Assembly: GCA_965224815.1 (NCBI GenBank) | Contig: CBDDAF010000003.1 | Span: forward strand, 2,356,001-2,420,000 | Direction of reading: 5' to 3' | Source: CAYPEL01 sp036479985 | GTDB lineage: Bacteria > Pseudomonadota > Gammaproteobacteria > DSM-19610 | Length of the DNA stretch: 64,000 nt | Shown here: one piece after another, positions 1 to 8,969 of the stretch | How positions within the stretch are numbered: the stretch's first letter is position 1 | How the letters are laid out: the number at the start of each line of letters is the position of its first letter | Program-made: the position numbers and the translations under genes | The notes under the pieces: model-generated | The model's input: only the letters and a program-made list of their open reading frames with translations | Told to the model about the DNA's origin: nothing | The model's database searches: none

Positions 1-187
1 CAGGACTACATTAGCGATGCGTTGGGTGATCGATGCAGCGCGTACCCGCAGTGAGAAATCCATGGCCTTGCGGCTTGCCGGTGAAGTTATGGATGCCTCT
101 GAAAATCGTGGCTCTGCGGTCAAGAAGAAAGAAGATACCCATCGTATGGCGGAAGCAAACAAAGCCTTCGCGCATTACCGCTGGTAG
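1..187 (+). CDS. rpsG: 30S ribosomal protein S7, 3' end only
   Basis: The reading frame entering at base 2 gives about 61 residues ending in AHYRW and TAG. Internal segments such as RWVIDAARTRSEKSM and EDTHRMAEANKAFAHYRW are typical of the S7 C-terminal half, which binds the 3' major domain of 16S rRNA and contacts S11 at the exit site. The 5' part lies outside the window. It sits 24 bp before fusA, the usual str-operon order (rpsL-rpsG-fusA-tuf). In E. coli S7 is the str-operon translational repressor; nothing here tests that. Confidence 0.95.
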   Translation, partial: RTTLAMRWVIDAARTRSEKSMALRLAGEVMDASENRGSAVKKKEDTHRMAEANKAFAHYRW

Positions 188-211
188 CTGGTCGAGTGAA
201 GGAATTTAGTC

Positions 212-2311
212 GTGGCGCGCAAAACCCCGATCGAGCGTTATCGCAATGTCGGTATCATGGCGCATATCGACGCGGGCAAGACAACAACGACTGAGCGAGT
301 ACTGTATTACACAGGCGTTTCACACAAGATTGGTGAAGTGCACGATGGCGCAGCCACCATGGACTGGATGGAACAGGAGCAGGAGCGAGGTATAACCATT
401 ACTTCTGCTGCAACAACCTGTTTCTGGCGTGGCATGGATGAGCAGTTTGAAGAACATCGTATCAATATAATTGATACGCCGGGCCACGTAGATTTTACTA
501 TCGAGGTGGAGCGGTCCTTGCGGGTGCTTGATGGTGCAGTGGCCGTATTTTGTGCGGTGGGTGGTGTAGAGCCTCAGTCAGAAACAGTATGGCGTCAGGC
601 TAATAAGTACCATGTGCCACGCATGGCTTTTGTGAATAAGATGGATCGCGCAGGAGCAGATTTTCTGCGTGTGGTCGAGCAGATTAAAGAACGTCTGGGC
701 GCTAATCCAGTGCCGTTGCAGCTGCCAATTGGCGCTGAGGACGACTTTGAAGGTGTGGTCGATCTGGTTCGTATGAAAGCGATCTACTGGAATGAAGCGG
801 ACATGGGTGCAACCTATGAGGCGCGTGAAATTCCAGCTGGCATGGCTGATGTCTGTAGTGAGTGGCGCGAACAGTTGCTGGAGTCGGCTGCAGAAGCCAG
901 TGAAGATCTGATGGAGAAATACCTTGAAGAGGGTGACCTCAGTGAGGCAGATATTCACACAGGCATCCGTATACGTACGCTGGCCAATGAAATTGTACCG
1001 ACGCTGTGTGGATCGGCGTTCAAGAATAAAGGCGTGCAGGCTATGCTGGATGGCATGGTTTATTTTATGCCTTCACCGGTTGATGTGCTGGCAATTAAAG
1101 GTACGCTGGATGATGTAGAAGGATCTGAAGCGGAGCGTCAAGCCGCAGATGATGAGCCGTTTGCGGCGCTGGCCTTCAAGATTGCAACGGATCCTTTTGT
1201 GGGTACGCTGACATTTTTCCGGGTCTACTCCGGCGTGTTGAAATCGGGTGATACGGTTTATAACTCGGTCAAAGGTAAAAAAGAACGGATTGGCCGCATC
1301 GTACAGATGCATTCCAATTCGCGTGAAGAAGTAAAGGAAGTGTACGCTGGCGATATTGCGGCAGCGGTTGGTCTGAAAGATGTCACTACGGGTGACACGC
1401 TGTGCGCTGTAGATAAAGTGATAACGCTTGAGCGTATGGAGTTTCCCGAGCCGGTTATATCGGTTGCGGTTGAACCAAAGACCAAGCCCGACCAGGAAAA
1501 GATGGGTGTTGCGCTGCAAAAATTGGCGCAGGAAGATCCTTCTTTTCGGGTGCATACAGATGAAGAGTCTTTGCAGACGATTATTTCCGGGATGGGTGAG
1601 TTGCACCTGGATATCATCGTCGACCGCATGAAGCGCGAATTTGATGTCGAAGCTAATGTGGGTGCTCCCAGGGTTGCGTACCGGGAAACCATACGCAAAG
1701 CGGTTGAGCAGGAAGGTAAGTTTGTGCGTCAGTCAGGTGGGCGCGGCCAGTATGGTCATGTTTATCTGCGTATAGAACCTGTAGAGCAGGGCGCTGGTTA
1801 TGAATTCGTTAATGAAATAGTTGGCGGTGTCATACCAAGAGAGTATATTCCTGCGGTCGATAAGGGCGTGCAAGAACAGATGCAAAACGGCGTAATCGGT
1901 GGTTATCCGGTTGAAGATGTGAAGGTTACGCTCTATGACGGCTCGTATCATGATGTTGATTCGAGCGAGATGGCTTTTAAAATTGCTGGCTCGCTGTGTT
2001 TCAGAGAAGCTGCCGGTAAAGCTGATCCGGTGTTGCTTGAACCGGTAATGAAAGTGGAAGTAGTTACGCCGGAAAATTATTTGGGTGATGTCATGGGTGA
2101 CCTTAGTCGGCGCCGCGGTATTACCCAGGGAATGGATGATTCGCCGGTAGGTAAAATCGTTCGTGCCGAAGTGCCATTGGCTGAAATGTTTGGTTACGCG
2201 ACTGATTTACGGTCCGCAACCCAGGGTCGGGCAAGTTATTCGATGGAGTTTCTGAAGTACGCTGAAGCGCCGCAAAATATTGCTGACGCGGTGGTTAAAA
2301 AAGCATCCTGA
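212..2311 (+). CDS. fusA: Elongation factor G
   Basis: This is the ribosomal translocase GTPase, 699 residues against about 704 in E. coli. The G1 loop AHIDAGKT lies at residues 17-24, followed by DTPGH near 90 and NKMD near 143. The C-terminal half carries the domain IV/V sequences, with GGRGQYGHV near 510 and GDLSRRRG near 630. The GTG start is preceded by AAGGA at a good distance and gives the conserved N-terminus ARKTPIERYRNVGIMAHIDA. It lies between rpsG and tuf and is probably co-transcribed with them. Confidence 0.98.
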   Translation: MARKTPIERYRNVGIMAHIDAGKTTTTERVLYYTGVSHKIGEVHDGAATMDWMEQEQERGITITSAATTCFWRGMDEQFEEHRINIIDTPGHVDFTIEVERSLRVLDGAVAVFCAVGGVEPQSETVWRQANKYHVPRMAFVNKMDRAGADFLRVVEQIKERLGANPVPLQLPIGAEDDFEGVVDLVRMKAIYWNEADMGATYEAREIPAGMADVCSEWREQLLESAAEASEDLMEKYLEEGDLSEADIHTGIRIRTLANEIVPTLCGSAFKNKGVQAMLDGMVYFMPSPVDVLAIKGTLDDVEGSEAERQAADDEPFAALAFKIATDPFVGTLTFFRVYSGVLKSGDTVYNSVKGKKERIGRIVQMHSNSREEVKEVYAGDIAAAVGLKDVTTGDTLCAVDKVITLERMEFPEPVISVAVEPKTKPDQEKMGVALQKLAQEDPSFRVHTDEESLQTIISGMGELHLDIIVDRMKREFDVEANVGAPRVAYRETIRKAVEQEGKFVRQSGGRGQYGHVYLRIEPVEQGAGYEFVNEIVGGVIPREYIPAVDKGVQEQMQNGVIGGYPVEDVKVTLYDGSYHDVDSSEMAFKIAGSLCFREAAGKADPVLLEPVMKVEVVTPENYLGDVMGDLSRRRGITQGMDDSPVGKIVRAEVPLAEMFGYATDLRSATQGRASYSMEFLKYAEAPQNIADAVVKKAS

Positions 2312-2341
2312 TTAATTGAATTGTGAAAGAGGTATTACGCT

Positions 2342-3532
2342 GTGTCCAAGGAAAAATTTGAACGAACGAAGCCACACGTCAACGTAGGGACGATAGGTCA
2401 CGTTGATCACGGCAAGACGACGTTAACGGCGGCCCTGACGAAGGTGGGTGCGGAGAAGATGGGCGGCGAGTTCAAAGCCTATGACCAGATAGATAACGCC
2501 CCGGAAGAACGTGCCCGCGGCATTACGATTGCGACCGCACACGTAGAATACGAGACCGAAGCGCGTCACTACGCGCACGTGGATTGCCCTGGACACGCCG
2601 ATTATGTGAAGAACATGATCACCGGTGCGGCGCAAATGGACGGTGCGATATTAGTCTGCAGCGCAGCCGACGGCCCGATGCCGCAAACCCGTGAACACAT
2701 TCTACTGGCGCGCCAGGTGGGTGTACCGTTCATCGTGGTGTACATGAACAAAGCCGACCAGGTGGATGACGCTGAGTTATTAGAGCTGGTCGAGATGGAA
2801 ATCCGTGAATTGCTGGACAAGTACGATTTCCCCGGTGACGACACCCCGATCATCACCGGCTCAGCGCTGAAAGCGCTGGAAGGCGACACCAGTGACATTG
2901 GTGTGCCGTCGATTGAAAAACTACTGGAAGCGCTGGATAGCTACATTCCGGTGCCGGATCGTCCCATCGACAAGCCGTTCCTGATGCCGATCGAAGACGT
3001 GTTCTCGATTTCAGGTCGCGGTACCGTGGTCACCGGTCGTATTGAGCGCGGCAAAGTACTGGTGGGCGACGAGATTGAGATTGTGGGTATCAAAGACACC
3101 ACCAAGACCACGTGCACCGGTGTGGAGATGTTCCGCAAGTTGCTGGACGCGGGTGAAGCCGGTGACAACGTGGGTGTGCTGCTTCGCGGCACCAAGCGCG
3201 AAGAAGTGGAGCGGGGTCAGGTATTGGCCAAGCCGGGTTCGATTACACCGCACACCAAGTTTGAAGCCGAAGTGTATGTGTTGTCGAAAGATGAAGGCGG
3301 GCGACATACGCCATTTTTCAACGGCTATCGGCCGCAGTTTTACTTCCGGACGACGGATGTGACAGGTGCGTGTGATTTACCGGAAGGTGTTGAGATGGTG
3401 ATGCCGGGTGACAACGTGAAGATGACGGTGGCGCTGATTGCGCCGATCGCGATGGAAGAAGGCTTACGGTTTGCGGTGCGCGAAGGCGGCCGTACGGTAG
3501 GTGCCGGTGTCGTCGCTAAAATTATTGAGTAA
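2342..3532 (+). CDS. tuf: Elongation factor Tu
   Basis: Delivers aminoacyl-tRNA to the ribosomal A site. At 396 residues it has normal family length. G1 is GHVDHGKTT at 19-27, with DCPGH near 81 and NKAD near 136. The C-terminal barrel ends in VREGGRTVGAGVVAKI. The GTG start follows GAAAGAGG. The gene uses noticeably more GTG, ACC, CCG and CGC codons than its neighbours, which may reflect high expression or gene conversion with a second tuf copy outside the window. Third gene of the str block, 53 bp before rpsJ. Confidence 0.98.
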   Translation: MSKEKFERTKPHVNVGTIGHVDHGKTTLTAALTKVGAEKMGGEFKAYDQIDNAPEERARGITIATAHVEYETEARHYAHVDCPGHADYVKNMITGAAQMDGAILVCSAADGPMPQTREHILLARQVGVPFIVVYMNKADQVDDAELLELVEMEIRELLDKYDFPGDDTPIITGSALKALEGDTSDIGVPSIEKLLEALDSYIPVPDRPIDKPFLMPIEDVFSISGRGTVVTGRIERGKVLVGDEIEIVGIKDTTKTTCTGVEMFRKLLDAGEAGDNVGVLLRGTKREEVERGQVLAKPGSITPHTKFEAEVYVLSKDEGGRHTPFFNGYRPQFYFRTTDVTGACDLPEGVEMVMPGDNVKMTVALIAPIAMEEGLRFAVREGGRTVGAGVVAKIIE

Positions 3533-3585
3533 TTAACTGAATTGAGGGGTGGTTTTAACGCTGCTCCTGTTCTTTAGAGGTTAAG

Positions 3586-3897
3586 ATGGCAAATCAAAGA
3601 ATTCGCATTCGTTTGAAAGCATTCGATCATCGTTTGATCGATCAGTCGGCGCGGGAGATTGTCGAGACTGCGCGTCGTACAGGTGCGCAGGTGCGCGGTC
3701 CTATTCCGTTACCTACCAAAAAAGAACGTTTTACTATTCTGATTTCACCGCACGTCAATAAAGATGCGCGTGACCAGTATGAAATTCGTACGCACAAACG
3801 TCTGATGGATATAGTCGATCCGACAGACAAAACAGTTGATGCATTAATGAAGCTGGATTTAGCGGCTGGCGTTGATGTGCAAATCAAACTGAATTAA
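3586..3897 (+). CDS. rpsJ: 30S ribosomal protein S10 (NusE)
   Basis: A 103-residue protein beginning NQRIRIRLKAFDHRLID, the standard S10 N-terminus, with the family IPLPTKKERFTIL segment near 50. S10 sits in the 30S head and, as NusE, also links ribosomes and antitermination complexes to RNA polymerase. The ATG follows TAGAGG. It opens the S10 operon; only 53 bp separate it from tuf and I see no clear promoter or long L4-responsive leader there, so read-through from the str genes is likely. Confidence 0.97.
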   Translation: MANQRIRIRLKAFDHRLIDQSAREIVETARRTGAQVRGPIPLPTKKERFTILISPHVNKDARDQYEIRTHKRLMDIVDPTDKTVDALMKLDLAAGVDVQIKLN

Positions 3898-3909
3898 GGA
3901 TTTAGAGCG

Positions 3910-4551
3910 ATGACAATCGGTTTGGTAGGTCGAAAAGCAGGCATGACAAGAGTCTTCACTGAAGACGGTGCGTCAGTGCCAGTTACAGTATTGGAAATAG
4001 CGCCTAACCGGGTTACTCAGGTTAAGGGGCTGGATGCAGACGGTTACCGGTCTGTACAGATTACGGCAGGTAGCCGCCGTGCTTCACGTGTCAACAAAGC
4101 AGCCGCAGGTCATTATGCCAAAGCGGGTACTGAAGCTGGTCGTGGTCTCTGGGAATTCCGCCTGGCAGATGGCGAGGGCGATGATTTACAAGCGGGTGGC
4201 CAGATCGGTGTGGACATGTTTGAAGCGGGTCAAAAAGTTGATGTCGCTGGAACGACGATAGGTAAGGGTTTTGCGGGTGGGGTTAAGCGCCATCATTTCC
4301 AGATGCAGGACGCTACTCACGGTAACTCACTGTCACATCGTGCGCCGGGTTCAATTGGTCAATGTCAAACACCAGGCCGTGTTTTCAAAGGTAAGAAAAT
4401 GGCCGGCCACATGGGTGCCGTGCGCCGTACTGTCCAAAACCTGGAAGTTGTCCGGGTGGATCAGGAGCGCAATCTATTGTTGGTAAAAGGTGCTATTCCT
4501 GGCTCTAAGGGCGGCAACGTAATTGTTACTCCTGCGGTCAAGACGCGGTAG
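3910..4551 (+). CDS. rplC: 50S ribosomal protein L3
   Basis: A 213-residue L3 starting MTIGLVGRKAGMTRVFTEDG. The conserved central loop near 130-170 includes KRHHF, HGNSLSHRAPGSIGQ and the methylation-site type sequence GQCQTPGRV. It nucleates 50S assembly and its extended loop reaches toward the peptidyl transferase centre. Lies 12 bp after rpsJ and 11 bp before rplD. Length and motifs are normal. Confidence 0.97.
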   Translation: MTIGLVGRKAGMTRVFTEDGASVPVTVLEIAPNRVTQVKGLDADGYRSVQITAGSRRASRVNKAAAGHYAKAGTEAGRGLWEFRLADGEGDDLQAGGQIGVDMFEAGQKVDVAGTTIGKGFAGGVKRHHFQMQDATHGNSLSHRAPGSIGQCQTPGRVFKGKKMAGHMGAVRRTVQNLEVVRVDQERNLLLVKGAIPGSKGGNVIVTPAVKTR

Positions 4552-4562
4552 AGGTCGGTACA

Positions 4563-5165
4563 ATGGATATTCAAATTCAAGGTGGTAGTAGTCTGAGTGT
4601 TGCAGATGCGGTATTCGGGCAGGATTTTAATGAGGCACTGGTTCACCAGGTGGTGGTTGCCTATATGGCAGGTGGTCGTTCTGGAACCAAAGCGCAGAAA
4701 ACCCGCTCAGATGTACGCGGAGGTGGCGCTAAACCATTTCGTCAAAAAGGTACTGGCCGTGCACGTGCAGGTACTTCGCGTAGTCCGATATGGCGAGGCG
4801 GTGGTGTAATATTTGCTGCAAGACCGCGTGACTATTCACAGAAAGTAAACAAGAAAGCCTATCGTTCTGCGGTGCGTTCAATATTGTCAGAACTCATCCG
4901 TCAGGAACGATTGATCGTAGTTGAAAGTTTGGCAGTTGATTCGCCAAAAACCAAACAGTTAGTCGAAAAACTCAAGGCGATAGGTCTTGAAGGTGCGCTG
5001 ATTGTTAGCCATGAGCCCGACGAAAATCTTTATCTGGCAGCGCGTAATCTGCGCAATGTCGATGTATTTGATACTGAGTTGGTTGATCCGGTTAACCTGA
5101 TTAATTATGACAAGGTTGTAATGACTGTTGATGCGCTGCGCCAGTTCGAGGAAAAACTGTCATGA
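4563..5165 (+). CDS. rplD: 50S ribosomal protein L4
   Basis: A 200-residue L4 (E. coli 201). The extended loop near 45-100 carries GTKAQKTRSDVRGGG, KPFRQKGTGRARAG and RSPIWRGGG, which in the family line the exit tunnel. L4 also represses its own operon in enterobacteria. Its last codons overlap the start of rplW by 4 bp (ATGA type), so translation of the two is probably coupled. Confidence 0.97.
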   Translation: MDIQIQGGSSLSVADAVFGQDFNEALVHQVVVAYMAGGRSGTKAQKTRSDVRGGGAKPFRQKGTGRARAGTSRSPIWRGGGVIFAARPRDYSQKVNKKAYRSAVRSILSELIRQERLIVVESLAVDSPKTKQLVEKLKAIGLEGALIVSHEPDENLYLAARNLRNVDVFDTELVDPVNLINYDKVVMTVDALRQFEEKLS

Positions 5166-5458
5166 GTATGGATCGACTGAGTAAAATTATTGTAGCGCCC
5201 GTTGTATCGGAAAAAAGTTCGCGCCTTGCGGATGCGCATCGGCAGGTGGTGTTTAAAGTGTTAAAGGATGCTTCTAAACCTGAAATTCGCCGCGCCGTAG
5301 AGAAAATGTTTTCTGTCTCTGTGACATCGGTAAGTACTGCGAGTGTGCGAGGTAAAGTTAAGCGTTTTGGACAATCAGTTGGCCGCCGCTCCGACTGGAA
5401 AAAAGCCTATGTGACATTAGCAGAAGGCTCAGATATTGATTTTGCAGGCGCTGACTAA
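5162..5458 (+). CDS. rplW: 50S ribosomal protein L23
   Basis: A 98-residue L23 with VAPVVSEKSSRLAD at the start and the central VFKVLKDASKPEIRRAVEKMF segment typical of the family. It lies at the tunnel exit and docks signal recognition particle and trigger factor. The start overlaps the rplD stop; rplB follows after 29 bp. Length matches E. coli (100). Confidence 0.96.
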   Translation: MSMDRLSKIIVAPVVSEKSSRLADAHRQVVFKVLKDASKPEIRRAVEKMFSVSVTSVSTASVRGKVKRFGQSVGRRSDWKKAYVTLAEGSDIDFAGAD

Positions 5459-5487
5459 AGCGTTCTGAAAAAATAGGATTTTATCTA

Positions 5488-6315
5488 ATGGCAATTGTAA
5501 AAACGAAACCGACATCAGCAGGACGCCGTTTCGTCGTCAAAATTACAGACAGTCGGCTGCATAAAGGCGAGCCTTACGGGCCACTGCTGGAAAAGAAAAA
5601 TAAAACCGGTGGCCGTAATAATGCTGGACGGATTACTACGCGACATCGTGGTGGCGGTCATCGCCAGCGCTATCGTGTTATCGACTTTAAGCGTGATAAG
5701 GATGGTGTGCCAGGCAAGATTGAGCGCCTGGAATATGATCCAAATCGCAGCGCAAATATTGCCCTGGTGTTGTACGCTGACGGCGAACGCCGTTACATAC
5801 TTGCGCCACGTGGGGTTGACGCTGGTGCAGAAATTAATAATGGCATACACGCTCCTATTAAACCGGGTAACGCGATGCCTTTACGTAACATTCCGGTCGG
5901 TACCATTGTCCATAATGTTGAAATGAAACCAGGTAAAGGTGGGCAGATTGCACGCAGTGCAGGTACTGGTGTGCAACTGGTTGCACGTGAAAGTGGCCAC
6001 GCTACATTACGCTTGCGGTCTGGTGAAATGCGTAAGATACCAGCCGACTGCCGTGCAACAATCGGTGAAGTGGGCAACCACGAACACAATTTACGTTCAC
6101 TGGGTAAGGCAGGTGCAAAACGTTGGCGCGGTGTGCGGCCAACGGTCCGCGGTGTTGCCATGAACCCGGTAGACCATCCACATGGTGGTGGTGAAGGCCG
6201 TACATCAGGTGGTCGTCACCCGGTATCCCCCTGGGGCATGCCAACCAAAGGTTACAAAACTCGTAGTAACAAGCGTACCGATAATATGATCGTGCGCCGT
6301 CGAAACAAGAAATAA
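5488..6315 (+). CDS. rplB: 50S ribosomal protein L2
   Basis: A 275-residue L2, needed for subunit joining and peptidyl transferase activity. It starts MAIVKTKPTSAGRRFV and carries the diagnostic NPVDHPHGGGEGR near 225, including the essential histidine, then HPVSPWG. The basic tail ends NMIVRRRNKK. It precedes rpsS by 19 bp in the S10 operon. Confidence 0.98.
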   Translation: MAIVKTKPTSAGRRFVVKITDSRLHKGEPYGPLLEKKNKTGGRNNAGRITTRHRGGGHRQRYRVIDFKRDKDGVPGKIERLEYDPNRSANIALVLYADGERRYILAPRGVDAGAEINNGIHAPIKPGNAMPLRNIPVGTIVHNVEMKPGKGGQIARSAGTGVQLVARESGHATLRLRSGEMRKIPADCRATIGEVGNHEHNLRSLGKAGAKRWRGVRPTVRGVAMNPVDHPHGGGEGRTSGGRHPVSPWGMPTKGYKTRSNKRTDNMIVRRRNKK

Positions 6316-6334
6316 TTGAATAGAGGTTAATACA

Positions 6335-6607
6335 GTGCCACGTTCAGTGAAAAAAGGACCCTTCATCGATCTACATTTGATGAAGAAGGTAGATCAGGCT
6401 GTTAGTAGTAATAGCCGTAAGCCAATTAAAACCTGGTCGCGCCGTTCGATGGTGTTGCCGGATATGGTTGGTTTGACAATCGCTATCCATAATGGCCGTC
6501 AACATGTGCCGATTCTGATCAACGAAAACATGGTCGGTCACAAGCTGGGCGAATTTGCAGTGACGCGGACTTTTAAGAGTCACGCAGCTGACCGGAAATC
6601 GAAGTAA
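6335..6607 (+). CDS. rpsS: 30S ribosomal protein S19
   Basis: A 90-residue S19 beginning PRSVKKGPFIDLHLMKK and containing GRQHVPILINENMVGHKLGEF near 55-75. It binds 16S rRNA in the head with S13. The start is GTG, set 8 bases after GAGG; this start reproduces the conserved N-terminus. Confidence 0.96.
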   Translation: MPRSVKKGPFIDLHLMKKVDQAVSSNSRKPIKTWSRRSMVLPDMVGLTIAIHNGRQHVPILINENMVGHKLGEFAVTRTFKSHAADRKSK

Positions 6608-6618
6608 GGGGCATGACA

Positions 6619-6951
6619 ATGCAAGCCACTGCCAAATTGAGTAGCGTTCGTATTTCGCCACAGAAATGCCGTCTGATTGCTGATCAGATTCGCGGCCTAC
6701 CTGTTGAGCGGGCACTGGAAACGCTGACATTTAGCCAGAAGAAAGCGGCGCAACTGGTTCGCAAGGTGCTTGAATCTGCCATCGCAAATGCAGAGCATAA
6801 TGAAGGCGCGGACATCGATGAATTAAAAGTGGCCACCATCTGTGTAGATGAGGGTCCGGTATTTAAACGCTGGAATGCGCGTGCCAAAGGCAATGCAAAC
6901 CGGATATTGAAACGCACCAGTCACATTAAAGTGACGGTTGCTGAACAGTAA
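6619..6951 (+). CDS. rplV: 50S ribosomal protein L22
   Basis: L22 lines the exit tunnel with L4. I place the start at the second of two close ATGs. The AAGGGG Shine-Dalgarno ends 7 bases before it, while the upstream ATG at 6613 sits only one base after that site. This gives 110 residues, the E. coli length. Motifs include SPQKCRLIADQIRG near 12-25 and the beta-hairpin region GPVFKRWNARAKG near 80-92. Next gene rpsC is 23 bp away. Confidence 0.95.
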   Translation: MQATAKLSSVRISPQKCRLIADQIRGLPVERALETLTFSQKKAAQLVRKVLESAIANAEHNEGADIDELKVATICVDEGPVFKRWNARAKGNANRILKRTSHIKVTVAEQ

Positions 6952-6974
6952 TTAATTAAGGCTGAGAGTACGGC

Positions 6975-7658
6975 ATGGGTCAAAAAGTACATCCAATCGG
7001 TATACGTCTGGGTATTGTTAAAGACTGGAACTCGACGTGGTATGCGGATTCCAAAGATTACGCCAACTTCCTGAATCTGGATTTGGAGATCAGGGATTAT
7101 GTTAAAAAACGTCTATCGCATGCATCGGTTAGCCGCATACAGATAGAACGTCCAGCAAACAATGCAGTGTTGACTGTGCATACGGCGCGTCCAGGCATTG
7201 TTATCGGCAAAAAAGGCGAGGATATTGAAAGGCTGCGTGGTGAAGTGTCTCGTAAAATGGGAATGCCGGTGCACATCAATATCGAAGAGATACGCAAACC
7301 GGAAATTGAAGCGCAATTAGTTGCTGAAGGTGTCGCCCAACAGCTTGAGCGCCGCATTATGTTTCGCCGTGCAATGAAGCGCGCCGTGGGTAATGCTATG
7401 CGACTGGGTGCGCAGGGTATCAAGATAAAAGTAGGTGGCCGGTTAAATGGTGCTGAAATTGCCCGTAGCGAATGGTATCGCGAAGGCCGGGTGCCACTAC
7501 ACACGTTGCGTGCCGATATCGATTACGGATTTACTGAAGCCAGCACAACATACGGTGTGATTGGTGTAAAAGTGTGGATTTTCAAAGGTGAAATTCTGAG
7601 CCGCGAAGAGCAACAGGCGGAATCTGAAGCACCTAAGAAAACGGCAGCAAAGAAGTAA
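6975..7658 (+). CDS. rpsC: 30S ribosomal protein S3
   Basis: A 227-residue S3 starting MGQKVHPIGIRLGIVKDWNS. The KH domain follows, with the GxxG-type loop in VIGKKGEDIERLR near 77-89. The C-terminal domain includes GRLNGAEIARSEWYREGRVPLHTLRADIDYG split over about 155-190. S3 lines the mRNA entry channel and contributes helicase activity with S4. The acidic/lysine tail is variable in the family. Confidence 0.97.
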   Translation: MGQKVHPIGIRLGIVKDWNSTWYADSKDYANFLNLDLEIRDYVKKRLSHASVSRIQIERPANNAVLTVHTARPGIVIGKKGEDIERLRGEVSRKMGMPVHINIEEIRKPEIEAQLVAEGVAQQLERRIMFRRAMKRAVGNAMRLGAQGIKIKVGGRLNGAEIARSEWYREGRVPLHTLRADIDYGFTEASTTYGVIGVKVWIFKGEILSREEQQAESEAPKKTAAKK

Positions 7659-7672
7659 CGAGGTTTAGATAA

Positions 7673-8086
7673 ATGTTACAGCCAAAAAGAACGAAATTCC
7701 GCAAGCAGCATAAAGGCCGCAACCGTGGACTTGCACAAAGTGGCAGTAAGGTCAGCTTTGGTGAATTTGCATTGAAAGCGACAACGCGCGGCCAGCTTAC
7801 AGCGCGTCAGATTGAGGCCGCGCGTCGTGCTATTAGCCGCAAGGTAAAGCGTGGCGGTAAATTATGGATTCGGGTGTTTCCGGACGTGCCTATTACCAAG
7901 AAACCTATAGAAGTGCGTATGGGTAAAGGTAAGGGGAATGTCGAATTTTGGGTTGCCAAGATTCAGCCGGGCCGTGTGCTCTATGAAATGGAAGGTGTTT
8001 CCGAGGAAATTGCCCGCGAAGCATTTAAACTGGCTGCAGCCAAATTACCCGTACAAACCACCTTTGTTAACCGGACGGTGATGTAA
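7673..8086 (+). CDS. rplP: 50S ribosomal protein L16
   Basis: A 137-residue L16 with MLQPKRTKFRKQHKGRNRG at the start and KPIEVRMGKGKGNVEFWVA near 77-95, which contacts A-site tRNA and 23S rRNA near the peptidyl transferase centre. The arginine hydroxylated in E. coli L16 falls in this region. The last base of the stop is shared with the ATG of rpmC (TAATG). Confidence 0.97.
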   Translation: MLQPKRTKFRKQHKGRNRGLAQSGSKVSFGEFALKATTRGQLTARQIEAARRAISRKVKRGGKLWIRVFPDVPITKKPIEVRMGKGKGNVEFWVAKIQPGRVLYEMEGVSEEIAREAFKLAAAKLPVQTTFVNRTVM

Positions 8087-8286
8087 TGAACGCGAATGAT
8101 CTACGGCAGAAATCTGCACAGGAATTGACGCAGGAGCTGGAAGATATGTTGCGCGAGCAATTTAATCTACGTATGCAGAAAGGCAGCGGCCAACTGGCGC
8201 GTCCTGATCAGGTCAAGAAAGTACGGCGTGATATTGCGCGAATTAAAACAGTGATGAATGAAACTCAATCAGGTGATGCGTCATGA
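8086..8286 (+). CDS. rpmC: 50S ribosomal protein L29
   Basis: A 66-residue two-helix protein with NLRMQKGSGQLARPDQVKKV near 26-46 and RRDIARIKTV after it, characteristic of L29. It borders the tunnel exit beside L23. Start overlaps the rplP stop by one base and its end overlaps rpsQ by 4 bp, so the L16-L29-S17 trio is translationally coupled. Confidence 0.95.
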   Translation: MNANDLRQKSAQELTQELEDMLREQFNLRMQKGSGQLARPDQVKKVRRDIARIKTVMNETQSGDAS

Positions 8287-8546
8287 GTGAAACAGCGAAG
8301 CTTGTCAGAATTCTGACTGGTCAGGTTGTGAGTGACAAAATGGATAAAAGTGCAGTCGTAATGGTTGAACGGCGCGTCAAGCACCCTTTGTACGGAAAAT
8401 TCATTCGCCGTTCGACCAAGTTTCATATCCATGATGAAAAGAACGAATGCAAGCAGGGTGACAAGGTTACGATTAAGGAGTGCCGCCCGATGTCCAAGAC
8501 CAAGTCATGGAAGCTTGTTGAAGTAGTTAATCGTCCTGCAGTTTAA
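8283..8546 (+). CDS. rpsQ: 30S ribosomal protein S17
   Basis: An 87-residue S17 with the OB-fold core: LTGQVVSDKMDKSAVVMVER near 10-30, HPLYGKFIRRSTKFHIHDE near 33-51 and IKECRPMSKTKSW near 64-76. It binds helices of the 16S 5' domain early in assembly. Overlaps rpmC by 4 bp and is the last gene of the S10 operon. Confidence 0.96.
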   Translation: MSETAKLVRILTGQVVSDKMDKSAVVMVERRVKHPLYGKFIRRSTKFHIHDEKNECKQGDKVTIKECRPMSKTKSWKLVEVVNRPAV

Positions 8547-8576
8547 GTGCTAGATACAGAATTTAGGTAAAAGATC

Positions 8577-8945
8577 ATGATTCAGATGCAGACAATGCTT
8601 GATGTTGCAGATAATAGTGGCGCACGGCGCTTGCAATGCATCAAGGTACTGGGTGGTTCACACCGCCGTTATGCGGGTATCGGTGATGTCATTAAAGTGA
8701 GTATCAAAGAAGCGATACCACGTGGCAAAGTCAAGAAGGGCGAAGTTTACAATGCTGTGGTAGTGCGTACTGCTAAAGGTGTGCGACGTCCGGATGGATC
8801 GGTCATTCGCTTTGATGGCAATGCAGCAGTATTGTTGAATACCAAGCTTGAGCCAATCGGCACGCGTATATTTGGTCCGGTGACTCGCGAGTTACGCAGT
8901 GAACGTTTTATGAAAATTATTTCTCTCGCGCCGGAAGTGCTGTAG
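8577..8945 (+). CDS. rplN: 50S ribosomal protein L14
   Basis: A 122-residue L14 (E. coli 123). The start MIQMQTMLDVADNSGARR and the segment CIKVLGGSHRRYAGIGD near 21-37 are canonical. It sits at the intersubunit face near L19 and the GTPase region. First gene of the spc operon; the 30-bp gap from rpsQ holds no clear terminator, so the two operons may be read as one. Confidence 0.97.
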   Translation: MIQMQTMLDVADNSGARRLQCIKVLGGSHRRYAGIGDVIKVSIKEAIPRGKVKKGEVYNAVVVRTAKGVRRPDGSVIRFDGNAAVLLNTKLEPIGTRIFGPVTRELRSERFMKIISLAPEVL

Positions 8946-8969
8946 AGCAGTCAGGCAGGAGTATTAGTC

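Noticed and set aside
1073..1698. Long antisense frames inside fusA
   Set aside because: Both lie entirely inside fusA on the other strand and reflect its codon bias.
3533..3585. L4-responsive leader before rpsJ
   Set aside because: The gap is only 53 bp and shows no long hairpin or promoter of the E. coli S10 leader kind.
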